From: Bolinopsis microptera
Taxonomy: Eukaryota > Ctenophora > Tentaculata > Lobata > Bolinopsidae
Reading direction: 5' to 3'
DNA: 64,000 bases
NCBI RefSeq assembly: GCF_026151205.1
Contig: NC_087076.1
Span: forward strand, 8,098,902 to 8,162,901
A program made the position numbers and the translations under genes. The first letter of the stretch is position 1, and the number at the start of each line of letters is the position of its first letter. The notes below the pieces were generated by a model. The model was not told the origin of the DNA. It saw only the letters and a list, made by a program, of their open reading frames with translations, and ran no database searches. Below, one piece after another: positions 12,413 to 24,164 of the stretch.

Positions 12413-13285
12413 ACGTGTTCCTTGAGGAAACCCTGCCTTCTAATCTGTCAGGCAGACCCACCTGACAATCACAACACTAGATCAACCAAAATTTTTAACA
12501 TTTTAACCCCAAAATTCAGAATGACTGACTTTACTACTAGTGTAATGTGCTTGCGAGGTAAGCTAAAACGTGCGCTATTAACGAATCAACATAATCACGC
12601 CCTGCTTGATTGGACTGTCAAAGATTTTGACTGCGCAAATCTTATTTCCCAAACATTATAACTGGCTGGTCACACACATCTCAATTAAAATTACCCTAGG
12701 CTACTGTTTTCCAAGTCTTGTCCTGTGAGTAAAGTATGTGTGAGAAAGTTTTAATAAAATTATTGTATATTTACTTTTGAATTTTAAAAATCTAATTTGA
12801 GAATGAAGTTTAAAGAAATTTTAATTAGCACTGTATAGTTTAAGATATTTATAGCTTATTATAACCATTGTTACAAAGGCCATAATCTTTCGCCAGCTCT
12901 CCAATATCCACCTTGAAAGCTTGAAGCTGCATTTTATATCCTTGAACTACACAATATAAACCAAAGAATGTTTTAGTGTAGACTTTTTGTCACAACAAGA
13001 CTGCAACCTATAATAACAACTATAAACAGAACCCCTAATGTCTGCTTACAATTTTTCTTCTAGTCCTAATCTGAGCCTTGTCTCTATAAACTTAACTGAA
13101 CTAGCGTTTCAGTGTGTGCAAAAGCTTCCAGGCACGCGCATTCCTTGCCCCGTTAGTTACCTGTCCTTCCAAAACCAAACTAGCAGTCAAGGACAAAAAG
13201 TCATACACCAAATGGGCATTATATTTTATGAATTGTTTTACATCTTTTTATTCTGTAAAAATGTGCTAAAATTAAATTTCTTGTT
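12412..13285 (+). mobile_element. 5'-truncated CR1-like LINE tail inserted into LINE A
   Basis: On the plus strand, 12422-12661 encodes the last ~80 residues of a CR1-like ORF2 (CQADPPDNHNTRSTKIFN, then LLTNQHNHALLDWTVKDFD), closely similar to the end of the element at 40034-40660 on the other strand. An AT-rich 3' UTR-like tail follows. It interrupts LINE A ORF2 between the RT domain and its C-terminal Cys/His segment, so it inserted after LINE A. The left limit is placed within about 10 bp; the right limit is uncertain and I found no convincing target duplication. Confidence 0.65.
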
Positions 13286-14968
13286 TCATTGAATTTCTTG
13301 TTTCATTGACTTTTTTAGTGACATTGTTAAGACATGAAAGCTTGGTATTCTGCTTTCGTCAACTTGGTAGAGTGTAGCTGAGAGGTTGTCACCTTGTGTG
13401 AGTACTTTGCACATGAATTTAACCGAAAGAGCTTCGAGTTGCACATCCAGTGGTGGGAGGTGGAGAGCAAGTTCGGTTAATTCCCTTTGTGGATTCAGGA
13501 CTGATCCAGATATTTTTAGAATGATTTTATTCCAGAAGCTTTTAAATTGATTGAGACACTTGTGAAGCCAAATAGGTGCTGCGTAGAACAGTTTAGTGAG
13601 GACCATTGTTTTAAGGAGGAGAGTGAGGCTGTAAACGTTTAGACCGTAGTTGCGGTTAGTTGATTTTGTTATTAATCCCCACTTTCTTTTGCATTCTTTA
13701 AGTTTTTGAGACGCATGTTTCTTGAAATTGAGGTCTTCATCTACTATTACCCCAAGGACCTTTGTGCTTTGGACGTAGTTGATGCTTTTCCCATTAATAC
13801 ATAATTCTGCAGGTTTCTGTTCTTCAGTATAAGCTGCAGTTTTCAAGATTATGGCCTCCGTTTTATTCGTATCACAGTTCACTACTAGCTTGTTCTTGAT
13901 GCACCACTTGCTGAGGTGGTCACAAACCATCTGCATTTTTTCATGGCATCCGGAGATGTTCTCGAAGGAAATCATAAGTGTACCGTCATCAGCAAATTTG
14001 TAGCAGCTTAGATATCTTTTTACTTCTTCCGGGGTGTTGTGTGTCATGTCTGCTATGTATAGGATGAAGAGGAGAGGTGATAGTACAGCCCCCTGAGGTA
14101 ATCCAAATATTGTACATTTTCTTTTTTCTCCTTTATAGTTGTTCACTTTTAGACATATCGTCCGGTTGAACAGGAAATTTCTCAGCACGTTAAGAATATT
14201 TCCTTGAATACCGAGAGTTGATAGTTTGACACATAGTGATGGGAGATGAACACTATCAAATGCCTTTTCGAAGTCAAGGAAAAGCACTATATATGCCAGC
14301 TTCTGTCTTTTAACTTCCTCAAGGTTAGCCAGCATTCTGAAAAGATATCGCGTTGTTGATCTCCCTCCAATGAAACCTTCTTGATCTTCATCAAGAGTTC
14401 CTTCAATGTCCAGGAAGAGTCTCAATCTTTTATCTAGCACTCTTTCACAAATCTTTCCAAGGTAGGATGATATGGAAATCGGTCTATAAGCACCAGGTAA
14501 CATGTAGCTGGATTTTCCTTCTTTCCTTAAGAATGTTACATCTGAAGTTTTCCACAGCCATTTTCCTGTTCTCATACACCAGTTAAATATAATCTGCAAG
14601 ACGTGAAGACAATTTGTTTTCATATGTTTGAGGATGGTAGGGTGAATATTGTCTGCATCACATGATTTGTCATTTGTTTCTTGCCTTTCTATAGCTGCTT
14701 TTATCTCGTCCATAGAAATAGGGTTGTTCAGCGAATCATCTTCATTGTAACTACTTGCAGATTTGCTGCTAACATTCTGTAATTTACTGAACTCGTTATT
14801 TACATGCATGTCGTGCTCTCGGTCATTGGGTTGGTTTTGAAGGTGTTTTCCTGTGAAGAAAGTATTAAATAACAATTCCTCCTTATCTTTTTCAGATGTG
14901 ACCAGCAAGTCACAGTCTTTGAGGTTGCAGATAAAATTGTCAGTTTTGGCCCCAAAAACTCGTTTATA
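13286..14968 (-). pseudogene. LINE A ORF2, reverse transcriptase domain
   Basis: About 560 open residues with the RT blocks in order: YRPISISSYLGKICERVL, GFIGGRSTTRYL, the catalytic FLDFEKAFDSVHLPSL, GLPQGAVLSPLLFILYIADM, and the active-site YKFADDGTLM. In the family this domain copies the element RNA at a nicked target site. The 5' end is fused to the MITE end at 14968 and the 3' end stops at 13286, where the inserted LINE begins, so this copy is dead although the catalytic residues are intact. Confidence 0.9.
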
Positions 14969-15735
14969 CAGGGTGGGCCAAAAGTCAGTGTGCAAACGTT
15001 GGCCTTAATAGCTCAGTCACTGAGTGCCCAATTGAAATACTTCCTTCTGGTATGACTTAGTACCACCACTGGTTCGAGGAATTTGTCAACTCGAAAAATA
15101 TTCGCGTTCATTTTTTTCAAATGGAGGTTCATTTTCACATTTATTTGATAGTTTAGATAGTCGGATCAAGCTAAATGTTATTGAATTGTGTTTGGCCATT
15201 CGAATTACGTTTGTCCTGAAAGAATTAGAACTGTAGCTTCTCAGATGACCGAGATATGAAGCATAACGAGTTTATTCATTACGTGTGATCAGGTGATTGG
15301 TTTACCTAATCACGTGATAAGGTGACCCCGTTAACTACCCCGTTAAACATTATGGGAATTGTTAAGGGTGCCCAATTAAGGTGTTGTGTCACGGTGTCAC
15401 ATAATCACCCAGTCAATTTTGTTAACGAGATACAGAAAATGCTTGATAACTTCGTCATTTCTAATCCGTTTTGCCTCATGTTTTCAGATCATATGCAACA
15501 TTTGATAATCTACCGTCTCTGAAAAAATTAGGCGTTCAGCATGTTCAGAGAAAACAATATAGGTGTTTTAATATTGAATGGGCGTGGTCTAAAATATTCG
15601 AATTTTCAAATTTTGACGACGGAATCCTCGAACCAGTAAGTACAGTATGCCATCTGCAAAGCAACAGCTCTCAAATATAAAACACGGCGGAGGTATAAGA
15701 CCCAACGTTTGCACACTGACTTTTGGCCCACCCTG
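14969..15735. mobile_element. 767-bp mariner-type MITE with perfect 32-bp TIRs, TA target site
   Basis: The left end CAGGGTGGGCCAAAAGTCAG (14969-15000) is the exact inverse of the right end (15704-15735) over 32 bp. TA flanks both sides. Removing the element with one TA joins the LINE A ORF2 frame exactly (FWRKY then KRVFGAK), which proves the insertion site. The ends and TA target are typical of Tc1/mariner. The interior has no transposase ORF, so it is non-autonomous. Confidence 0.93.
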
Positions 15736-15986
15736 TATTTTCTCCAGAATTGAGTGCAGTCTTTGGTGTTAAGTGTTTCAACTCTGTCACGAATCCATTC
15801 ATTCTTTTCTTTAATCAGCGCTTTCTTGAATGATTCAGTGCTTTCAGTGAGTGTGGCCTTGTTTCTGGGAGTTGATATTTGCTTAAATCTTTCTTTCGCT
15901 TCTAGAGCTTCATTAGATAGAGTTGTAAGTGCAGGACACCAATATGGTTTTGAATGAATGGATACTGTCTTCTGAGGGATGAACAT

Positions 15987-16877
15987 TCAGTTAGCCTCCT
16001 GTATTTTATGTAATAACTGCTGCCATAGCTGATCCCCTCGGTTTAATAACTCTGGGGCCGAACGAAGATGTTGACAGTTGGTCTCCATTGCATTTGTCCA
16101 TATTTTCCAGTCTGCATTTTTCCAGTCCATACACACTCTGGGGACAGTGTCTGATTTTGGGATCCCTCTGCAGATTTCTTGAAGCACCGGATAGTGACCT
16201 CTTCTTGGGGCACCTGAAAATAATTCAACATCTTTATACATCCACTGATTTCCCAACTTTGAGATGATGGGGCCTTCGGCTAACACTAAGTCAATAACAC
16301 TTCCTCCATTTGTACAGACAAATGTGCAGTCGTATGGTGAGCAGAGAGTTAGGGTTTCCTTTTCAACGTAGTCTAGAAGCTTCTTTCCTCGCTGCGTGGT
16401 AACATGATCTCCCCAGTCATGATGTCTTGCATTAAAGTCTCCATATGTGAGAAGAGAGTTGAATTTATATTTAGCCTTATATTCTCTTGCTTTATCAATT
16501 TGGGCAAGAAGTCCTTCAAATTTTCTTATGGAATCATTAGAGTTATTGCAAGGTTTGCAATAAACTGATCCCACCAAATATCTCTTTCCTTCAACTTTTA
16601 TTTGGCACCAAACCGCATCAACTTCGTCTACGTTAAGGTCATAGACCAACTCTGGATGTAGTGAAGGATCAATGACGAGTGCTACCCCAGCTGTCCCTTT
16701 ATTTATGTCCCCAGCTTTATGAAATACCTTTTTATGAAGGAAACTTCCGTCTGATTGAGTCCAAGAGCTTGTTTCTTGAACCGCCATCAAGAGTATCTCA
16801 TTTTCGTAGATAAACTTGTCAAGTGTCATCTCAGAGTTAGTTGACATCTTTGCTATATTTATTTGGCCAAAGATCAT
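15987..16877 (-). pseudogene. LINE A ORF2, APE-like endonuclease domain
   Basis: It begins MIFGQINIAKMSTN and contains the apurinic-endonuclease signature GDFNARHHDWG and the C-terminal RRGHYPVL. In the family this domain nicks target DNA to prime reverse transcription. The usual SDH catalytic triplet reads RGH here, so the conserved Asp is missing; this copy may be inactive. A TGA at 15989-15987 ends it, followed directly in frame by MFIPQKTVSIHSK, the rest of ORF2. The start ATG overlaps the ORF1 stop (ATGA). Confidence 0.85.
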
Positions 16878-18052
16878 AATCTACTGTTGGGTTGTGTGGG
16901 TGATTTTGAACATTTGTTTGGTTGCATGTTGAGTTTCATGACAATATTTTGGTATGTTGGACAATCTCTGTTTGTAGCTACATGGCCAAAGACATCACAA
17001 TTAATACAGTAGTCTCTTCGGTTACTCTTGCATTGATATGAGTGGTGATTGTCTCCACATTTGCTACATGTTGCATGGTTTTGGGTACAAAGTTTAGCAA
17101 CATGGCCAAACCTGTAACAATTGTAGCATTGGATGATTCTCCTTCTCGGCTTATACTCTTCCGCAGTATAAATTACCTGTCCGAGCTTTAACCCATTTCC
17201 TAAGCATTTCTCATAGTCTTCCTTAGTCTGAAAGTTGATCTTAAGAGTTTTCAGAGAAATGTTGTCCCGTGTCACAAATCTTTTTGCCCTAGCTCCTGGA
17301 TAACACCTTTCCACAGAAATTGTTAGATCACTATCCTGAATGTTTGTGGGTACTCCTTTGAGAATGACTGCCCAGCTTAGCTTTTCTAAGATCCTGCATT
17401 CTGTAGTCATGTTACTGTTTGCAAAGAAATCACCTTTCCATGATCCTTCTACTCTTATTGCATCCTCTTTAGATGTGAGCTCAATCATCAATGATCCACC
17501 TTTGGTGACAAATGTCGATTTTATGGCCATATCTTTAAAATATCTATTGAAGTTTCTCTTAATAGTTGCACTGTTTTTAAGATAATTTCTTGAGAGTCCT
17601 CTTGAGACTAGGACTGTCGTGGAGTCATTAACAGTGGTTTCTGATGGCTGGTGAATGTAGTATTGTTTGCCCTCATGTGTTTTATCTTCTGCTATGGTAC
17701 TGAAAAGATCCAGGTTTGTGTGTCTTGTAGAAACACCTTGATGTCCAATTACAGTTCTCTTGAAGTCTACTCTGTTCATCTCTTTTAGGATGCTTTTATT
17801 TTCCTCCGTTATGTTCTGCAGTGTGCGAAGTGCTTCATCCATGCCACTGTCAGCTTGTGGGTTTGAGAATACTTTGTTAATCAAGGGAACCCCCTTAGCT
17901 AATAAATTTCCCATATTCTCCGTTAAATTCCTCTTTAGATATTCAAAGTGTTTTGTTTCACTCTCTCGTAAGTCTTTCATTTCAGCCTTCATTTGTGACA
18001 TATATCTTTCGAAAAGAAAAGGGGGGACCCCCAACCCATGTAGCTGAGACAC
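16874..18052 (-). CDS. LINE A ORF1 (gag-like nucleic-acid-binding protein)
   Basis: An open frame of 392 codons with the TGA stop at 16876-16874 overlapping the ORF2 ATG. The first ~150 residues are charged and helix-prone (possible coiled coil around KDLRESETKHFEYLKRNL). The C-terminus has three zinc knuckles: CYNCYRFGHVAKLC (CX2CX4HX4C), CSKCGDNHHSYQC and CINCDVFGHVATNRDC. This is the Jockey/I-type ORF1 layout; such proteins bind element RNA. The frame is intact, but the element as a whole is not. The true initiator could be one of several Mets near 18000. Confidence 0.85.
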   Translation of the reverse strand: MSQLHGLGVPPFLFERYMSQMKAEMKDLRESETKHFEYLKRNLTENMGNLLAKGVPLINKVFSNPQADSGMDEALRTLQNITEENKSILKEMNRVDFKRTVIGHQGVSTRHTNLDLFSTIAEDKTHEGKQYYIHQPSETTVNDSTTVLVSRGLSRNYLKNSATIKRNFNRYFKDMAIKSTFVTKGGSLMIELTSKEDAIRVEGSWKGDFFANSNMTTECRILEKLSWAVILKGVPTNIQDSDLTISVERCYPGARAKRFVTRDNISLKTLKINFQTKEDYEKCLGNGLKLGQVIYTAEEYKPRRRIIQCYNCYRFGHVAKLCTQNHATCSKCGDNHHSYQCKSNRRDYCINCDVFGHVATNRDCPTYQNIVMKLNMQPNKCSKSPTQPNSRL

Positions 18053-18221
18053 CTCACAGCCAGTAGACCAAAGTGGCTCTTGCTTGTGAAAGGTGCATCA
18101 ACTACCCGCTGAGGCGGTGGGTTGGGAGTCCCCCTTACCTGGTATGGGATCATTTCGTCCGTAAAATTTTACACAATATAAAAGCTACAATAAATTATCT
18201 ATAAAATGTACACAAACAAAC

Positions 18222-20059
18222 TTAAGAGACCTCATAGCTCGTCTTCTGAGGTATGAGATTGAAGGATAAGTTATCCAGTCCAAGGTGCTGGTCTTTTTGT
18301 CTTCCTCTGATTCCCCTGAGTGCTATGAGAGTGCTTCGTAGCAGATCAAACCTGAATCGTGTTCTGATGTGATTCTTGACCTGGCTCTTAGCTTCTTTAT
18401 TGTGGTCAGCTATCCTTTCAGAGATACGATCTACAAACACAGTGCAAAGTGGCATGGACCCATACCTCCAGATATTGTAGAGACTAGTGGGACAAGTCAT
18501 TGTGGCACTCGGGTCCTTGGTATTGTCGTCGGTATATTGTCCATTACCTACGTTCTGCTTTCATAGTTTAAACAATAGTGAGTTCTAAATATACAGCTTT
18601 AAACCGACTAAGTATGAATGAATGAAATAGCTGACAATCTACACTCCTATAAAAATTAAAAAAGCATGAGTAACTCGTAGTGATGTATGATTTCTAGAAA
18701 CTTTAAATTAAATTTGGCGCTCACAGGTCCTCATGATCATGTGATCGCCGCATGAGGTTCTGTAAATGCGCAGGGCACCTTCGAGCTTATATTATTCACC
18801 TTACTGAGGCAGTCAACCAACGCGCGGCTTTATTTTTATGATATGATATGTTTTGATTGTTATTAATAAATACCAAAATTTAAATTTGTTTTCCTAAAAT
18901 TTGTTTTCCTAAAGGACCCTTTCTCTTATCTGTCTGAATTACTCTCTCTTTATAGAGATCTTTCTTCTCTTTCTCATGCGCACTGTAGATTTTATCCAGT
19001 GGCTTAAATGTAAACCTATGCATTTTAAGTTGTTGTGTCACTATATTAATCTATAAGTCTAAATTATTATTATTATTATTATTTATTCGCAATTAGGATG
19101 AGTGACCCTGATGTCAAAGAATGTTCTTTCGAATGACTGCTATTTGACTGGAGTTTTATGATTTGATTATTGGAACTTTTACTTTACTTTAAATAATGAA
19201 ATGGTTATTCAAACAGTATTTTTATCTATGTTATAATTAAAAGAATTATTCTGTACAAGTTATTCTAGCAGGAACTCGTCTAACCCTAAAATGGTGTCAA
19301 GACTCAAGAGACTAAAATAATTATTACTTATTTAATTTGCGTTTTTGACACCACTTGGAGGTCCAAATTTTGGGCACTAAATTTCTTATTCCTTGGCCAA
19401 TTTTTAACTTTGTATGCTGATTTGAAGGCCATTAAGGCATTTCACCTTGTCAAAAAAGTTTCAGTTTTATATCTTTTACGGTTTTTGTGGAACATTGTGT
19501 TAAAGTTGATGCCGTGTTGTCAGTAAAATGGTACGGATATGTAAACATACATATATGCATAATAATCTCGTCTCGCTTTATATACCTAAAGAAAGATAAT
19601 ATGAGATGCCAACATGGATTGGGAAATTTAGTGGACGCCTGCCCCACACAGGAAACATGATTGCATTTCTTTTTTCATATCACATATGATGTGACCAATT
19701 ATATTATTGTAAAAGCTAAAGTAAAATTATTTACTCAATAATTTTCTTAGCGCTAAGACGGGAGTGTGGGTGCCCCTTTTCAATCAACTCCTAAGACCAG
19801 CATATCTTACAAAAGTCGCTCCTGTTTGTGCTACACGAATAAGGTGTGTTGGTATTAAATGAGATCATACTATATTTGAAGTGTAAAGTTGTTCTCTATT
19901 TGAGTTGCCTTTTTATTTTTAAATTGGAAGCAAAACAGATAAATATATTCTTTTCTATTCTATTCTGAACTATATTATAATTTTATAGAAACTTATGATT
20001 TCATTGATTCCTCAATGACATGATTCCCGATTTTCATAACCTCACTTTATTTTGTTTAG
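18222..20059. other. LINE A upstream flank and spacer before the lysyl-tRNA synthetase gene
   Basis: 18222-18500 contains a short minus-strand frame (with LLRSTLIALRGIRGRQK) that may be LINE 5' UTR or unrelated; I do not recognise it. 19063-19086 is an (ATT)n run. The 5' exon of the next gene is expected here, because its first coding exon is preceded by a splice acceptor (TTTGTTTAG at 20051-20059), but it could not be located. Confidence 0.4.
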
Positions 20060-20075
20060 GTACTTTTCTTCAAAC

Positions 20076-23000
20076 ATGTCTGAGGGTGAACCAAAACTCA
20101 GCAAAAATGAGATGAAACGACGGGCAAAGTTGGAGCAGAAAGCCAAGGAAAAAGCTGCAAAAGACGCTGCCAAATCTGCTGAGGAAAGTTCTACGGGAGC
20201 TAAACCTAAGAAGGTTGAAGAGCCTCTTGATCCTGGAAAGTATCATGAACACCGATGCAAACAAATTCTAGGTTACAAGGATGCTGGAGAAACACCCTAC
20301 CCTCACAAATTCCATGTCACTGATTCACTGAGTCTTTACATTGAGAAATACAAAGACTTGGAGGCTGGGGAACATTCAAAAGAAGTAGTGTCAGTGGCTG
20401 GTCGAGTACATTCTATCAGGGAGTCTGGAGCTAAACTCAGGTTTGTTTTATTTTTCATTGAATTGTGTCGAATAATTTTAAGTTTCTGTTTCCCTGTATC
20501 TTGTGAACTAAAATTGTGTGTATTCCTGAATTGTGCTTGAGCTGTTACGTTTTTAACACGGGTAGAAAAACTATAAGTCCAGTACGGTTGTTTGGACTTC
20601 AACATTGTTCACATTTTATATTATATTTTCAGTCTATATTTATGATCTTTCCAGGTTTTACGATCTGCGAGGAGAAGGTGTAAAGATTCAGGTAATGGCC
20701 AATGCCTCATTCTCTACGCAAGACTTTGAAGCTGTCCACTCGAGAGTCCACAGGGGAGATATCATTGGTTGCACTGGTCATCCAGGAAAAACAAAGAAAG
20801 GAGAACTTAGCATTATCCCTCAGGAAGTGCACATTCTTACTCCTTGTCTTCACATGCTGCCCACACTTCACTATGGTTTCAAGGATAAGGAATCCAGATT
20901 CAGGCAACGTTATCTTGATCTCATTATGAACGAGGATGTGAGAACTAAATTTTACACCCGCTCTAAAATCATCAATTATGTTCGTAAATTTTTGGACAAT
21001 CTAGGATTTCTGGAGGTGGAGACACCAATGATGAACATGGTCGCCGGAGGAGCAACAGCAAAACCTTTTGTAACCCATCACAACGACCTAAACATGGACC
21101 TGTTCATGAGGGTAGCACCTGAGTTATATCTGAAAATGTTGGTAGTTGGAGGCCTGGACAGGGTCTACGAGATCGGGAGGAATTTTAGGAATGAAGGTAT
21201 TGACATGACTCACAACCCTGAGTTCACTTCAATGGAGTTCTACATGGCGTACGCAGACTACAATGACTTGATGGAGATGGCTGAGGAAATGCTGTCTGGG
21301 ATGGCTAAGGCTATTACAGGAGATTATAAGGTAGAGTTTACACCAATGGGAGCTGAGGAACCTATCATCATGGACTTTACTCCTCCCTTCAAGTTAGTTC
21401 TTTTAAACTTATTAATCAAGCAACAGCTCATTAGTACTTGTAATAATATATTAATCAGATTTTAAAAATAATAATCATTAGAGATGTTTTCTCCGTCTGC
21501 TATGCTCATTATTTGGTATCTATGTGATTTGTTGCTCTCTTTGATTTCGGTTCGTCTCACTGTACCACTATTCTCACATTCCAGGAGAATACCAATGATT
21601 CCTGAACTGGAGAAACTGTTGGGAGTTAAGTTCCCTCCCGCTGCCGAACTTCAGTCAGACTCTGCAAGAGAGTTCCTTAGTGACGTGTGTACTAAAAATA
21701 ACATCGACTGTTCCGCCCCACGAACCTCCGCAAGACTTCTTGATAAAATGGTTTGTTCACCTTCAATAATGCTGATCCGTCTCAATAACCAGTATATTCT
21801 GTAAACAATAAATAGTTATCGAATAGTTTTAAATACAGAATCTGATAAATAACATTCCTCAACTTTACAGGTAGGAGACCTGATAGAAGTCCAATGTAAC
21901 AACCCAACCTTCATAATAGAGCAGCCTCAGATCATGTGCCCTCTGGCTAAATACCACAGAACTACTCCTGGACTGACAGAACGCTTTGAGCTGTTTGTTG
22001 CCACCAAGGTTTGTTATATTCTACGGATTACAGGTTGAAGGTTCTATGGTTAATATTTTTCACCGTGGTAAAGGTGAACTTATATCACAAATTATCTTTT
22101 ATCTTATAATGCTTTTGGACACGAAGGGAAGCACACAATGTAAGGCTTTAAATCTTCGTAAAACTACATCATTAGAGCCTGTAATCAGAACCGTACGTTT
22201 AAATTAACTGTTTTAAGGCGAAAAAAGTGGTTGAATGTTGTTCAGATATTAATAAACACTGATGCTGGTGGTGATTTAACTTTTTAGACAGACGTCTTAT
22301 AGTTTACATGTATTTCTAAATTTCTAGTGTTCAACATCAATACTGTGATATGCGTCTGTTGTGGTGGTGGTGGTCTGTTGTTAGGTTCTTGAGGGAAAAA
22401 ACTTTAAAAAGATAGAACGTTAGTATTGAAAGTAAGATGACCTCAGTATTTGATAGTACACTGAAACTAATGATTTTAATTTCAAGTTCCATGAGGCTTC
22501 CGGTCTATGAGGTTTCTATCCACCTCAGCATTGACCCCTCTGAAACGTTCTGTACTCGTTTCATAAACGCCACGTGGCTGGGATTAACATTGGGGCATGC
22601 TTTGTTCACCTTCTAGCTGCCGGTTCATTTCCAAATAGACCAAAGGTTGAGAGGTTATCATGGCTGGATGTTTAATGATAGTCTTGCTGTTTGAGCTCTG
22701 TTGTTAAGTTCGTGCTTTAGAGTTGAAGGATATCCAAGCTTAAACTATCTACAATACATAGGGAATGTAGATTCTACAATCTACATCGGGGCGGGGGGGG
22801 GGGGGTCTACACTCTACATTGAACTTTTTAATTAAGAACGAACTCACAATTTAATGGTGGCTCAAAGTATTATACCTAAAATGGGGTAGACACTATTACA
22901 CCCACTATAATCAGGATACTAATGTACCGGACTCTCAATCTAGGCCATTACAAGCCTGGTAATAGCACGTGTGTAGTGTGAGATGGTATTCTAAACTTTA

Positions 23001-24164
23001 ACTAAACATTCGGAGATGGTGTGTATGAATTGTTTAATTATTCCCGCCATTTTCGTTATTGAGACATGTACTCTTCAGGATTCTAGCCATCGCAAAATGT
23101 GGGCAGAATTTACCATCCTTCTCCTTTTAGCTCTCCCCCTCTCCATACGTCTTATATCTCACAAAACATACAATGAATTAAAACACGGCTTGTGACTCAT
23201 GTGGCCTGTTTTGATTAGACTTTGGATGTTATTCAAAACATAATATTTTCTGGGCTGTATCTACCTCAGAATCTCTATTGGATTAGACATATTGCTGTTT
23301 GTAGCTACCGTTTGTTGCAACATATCACACATCTCAATACAGCTTGTAACTCCAAAGGATACCAGACTTAAACCAGCTCTTCACACACTTTCCCCACAAC
23401 ATTTGAAGTGGAGACTTTTTTAATGATACAAGGGACTTAATAGATCAAGTTCCTTTAGAAAAACTTAGCGAAGTTATTACTTAAATTACCACAATATTTC
23501 CTGATAATGTTAAAACCGTGTCCTGTCCTTTCAGGAGATTTGTAACGCCTACACAGAGTTGAACGATCCGTTTGTGCAACGTGCTCAGTTCGAAAAACAG
23601 GTAATTAATTGACTAATTCTTTATACATTATGTTTTCTTCATGAAATAGTAATCTGACCTGCTCGCACATTTGTGCCCTTGTAATGAAAGCGATGCGCTG
23701 TTATTTGCACCCATGATCTGATGTTAGTTGGTGTGCAGTGTATATGATCCGTGTTTTTGCTTCAGATTGTTATTTTGCTGATAGTTTTACCATGTTATAC
23801 CAGCTTTAAATGAGTTGTAGTAGAACTAACCTCCCTCATCTTTGTAAATCCCCCTCCAGTCTCCACCACTCTACTGAATGAGTTGTAGTAGAACTAACCT
23901 CTCCTCATCTTTGTAAATCCCCCTCCACCACTCCACTAACCCCCTCTCCACCAGGCACTTGATAAAGAAGCGGGAGATGACGAGGCTCAGCTTATAGATG
24001 AGAACTTCTGTACTTCATTAGAGTACGGCCTCCCCCCAACAGCAGGGTTCGGACTAGGCATAGACAGACTGGTCATGTTCCTAACTAACTCTTATAATAT
24101 CAAGGAGGTGCTTCTCTTCCCAGCTATGAAACCCGAGGAAACTAAACCAGAGGAGTCATCGTAA
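20076..24164 (+). CDS. KARS1: Lysyl-tRNA synthetase (class II)
   Basis: Coding exons: 20076-20440, 20655-21392, 21585-21750, 21871-22008, 23535-23600 and 23955-24164. All are GT-AG and the summed frame is open for 560 aa (human cytosolic form 597). It charges tRNA-Lys with lysine using ATP. Domains: a Lys/Ala-rich N-terminal helix (1-50) like the tRNA-binding extension of animal LysRS; an OB-fold anticodon-binding domain (about 90-215); and a class II catalytic core with motif 2 [14 protein letters not shown] (R300) and motif 3 [13 protein letters not shown] (R529). GAGDDEAQ-type and LLFPAMKPE tail segments also match animal LysRS. Intron 4 (1.5 kb) holds a poly-G run at 22790-22806. The frame is open upstream of the ATG to the acceptor at 20059, so a longer organellar isoform is possible. 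Confidence 0.97.
23809..23937. repeat. Short tandem duplication (about 68 bp)
   Basis: Two copies beginning AATGAGTTGTAGTAGAAC at 23809 and 23877, the second slightly shorter. It lies in the last intron of the lysyl-tRNA synthetase gene and contributes the pyrimidine-rich stretch before the exon 6 acceptor. Confidence 0.85.

Larger units (their letters stand above)
11520..18220 (-). mobile_element. Two-ORF non-LTR retrotransposon (LINE A), disrupted
   Basis: In element order (right to left): ORF1 at 18052-16874 with zinc knuckles; ORF2 with APE-type endonuclease at 16877-15987, a linker at 15986-15736, RT at 14968-13286 and a Cys/His C-terminus at 12412-11816; then a GC-richer 3' UTR to about 11520. 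ORF2 is split by an in-frame TGA at 15989-15987, a mariner-type MITE (14969-15735) and a truncated LINE (about 12412-13285). With the insertions removed the ORF2 frame is otherwise open. The domain order matches Jockey/I/L1-type LINEs. The outer ends were not precisely located. An ORF upstream of ORF1 (18500-18222) is of unknown status. Confidence 0.85.

Noticed and set aside
12404-13290. Target duplication for the inserted LINE using the doubled TTTCTTGTTTCATTGA near 13270-13305
   Set aside because: The doubled 17-mer is adjacent to itself, not on both sides of the insertion, so it is a local duplication.
18222-18500. Minus-strand ORF as an extra LINE protein (ORF0)
   Set aside because: No start context or motif, and its link to ORF1 is unclear; kept only as a note.
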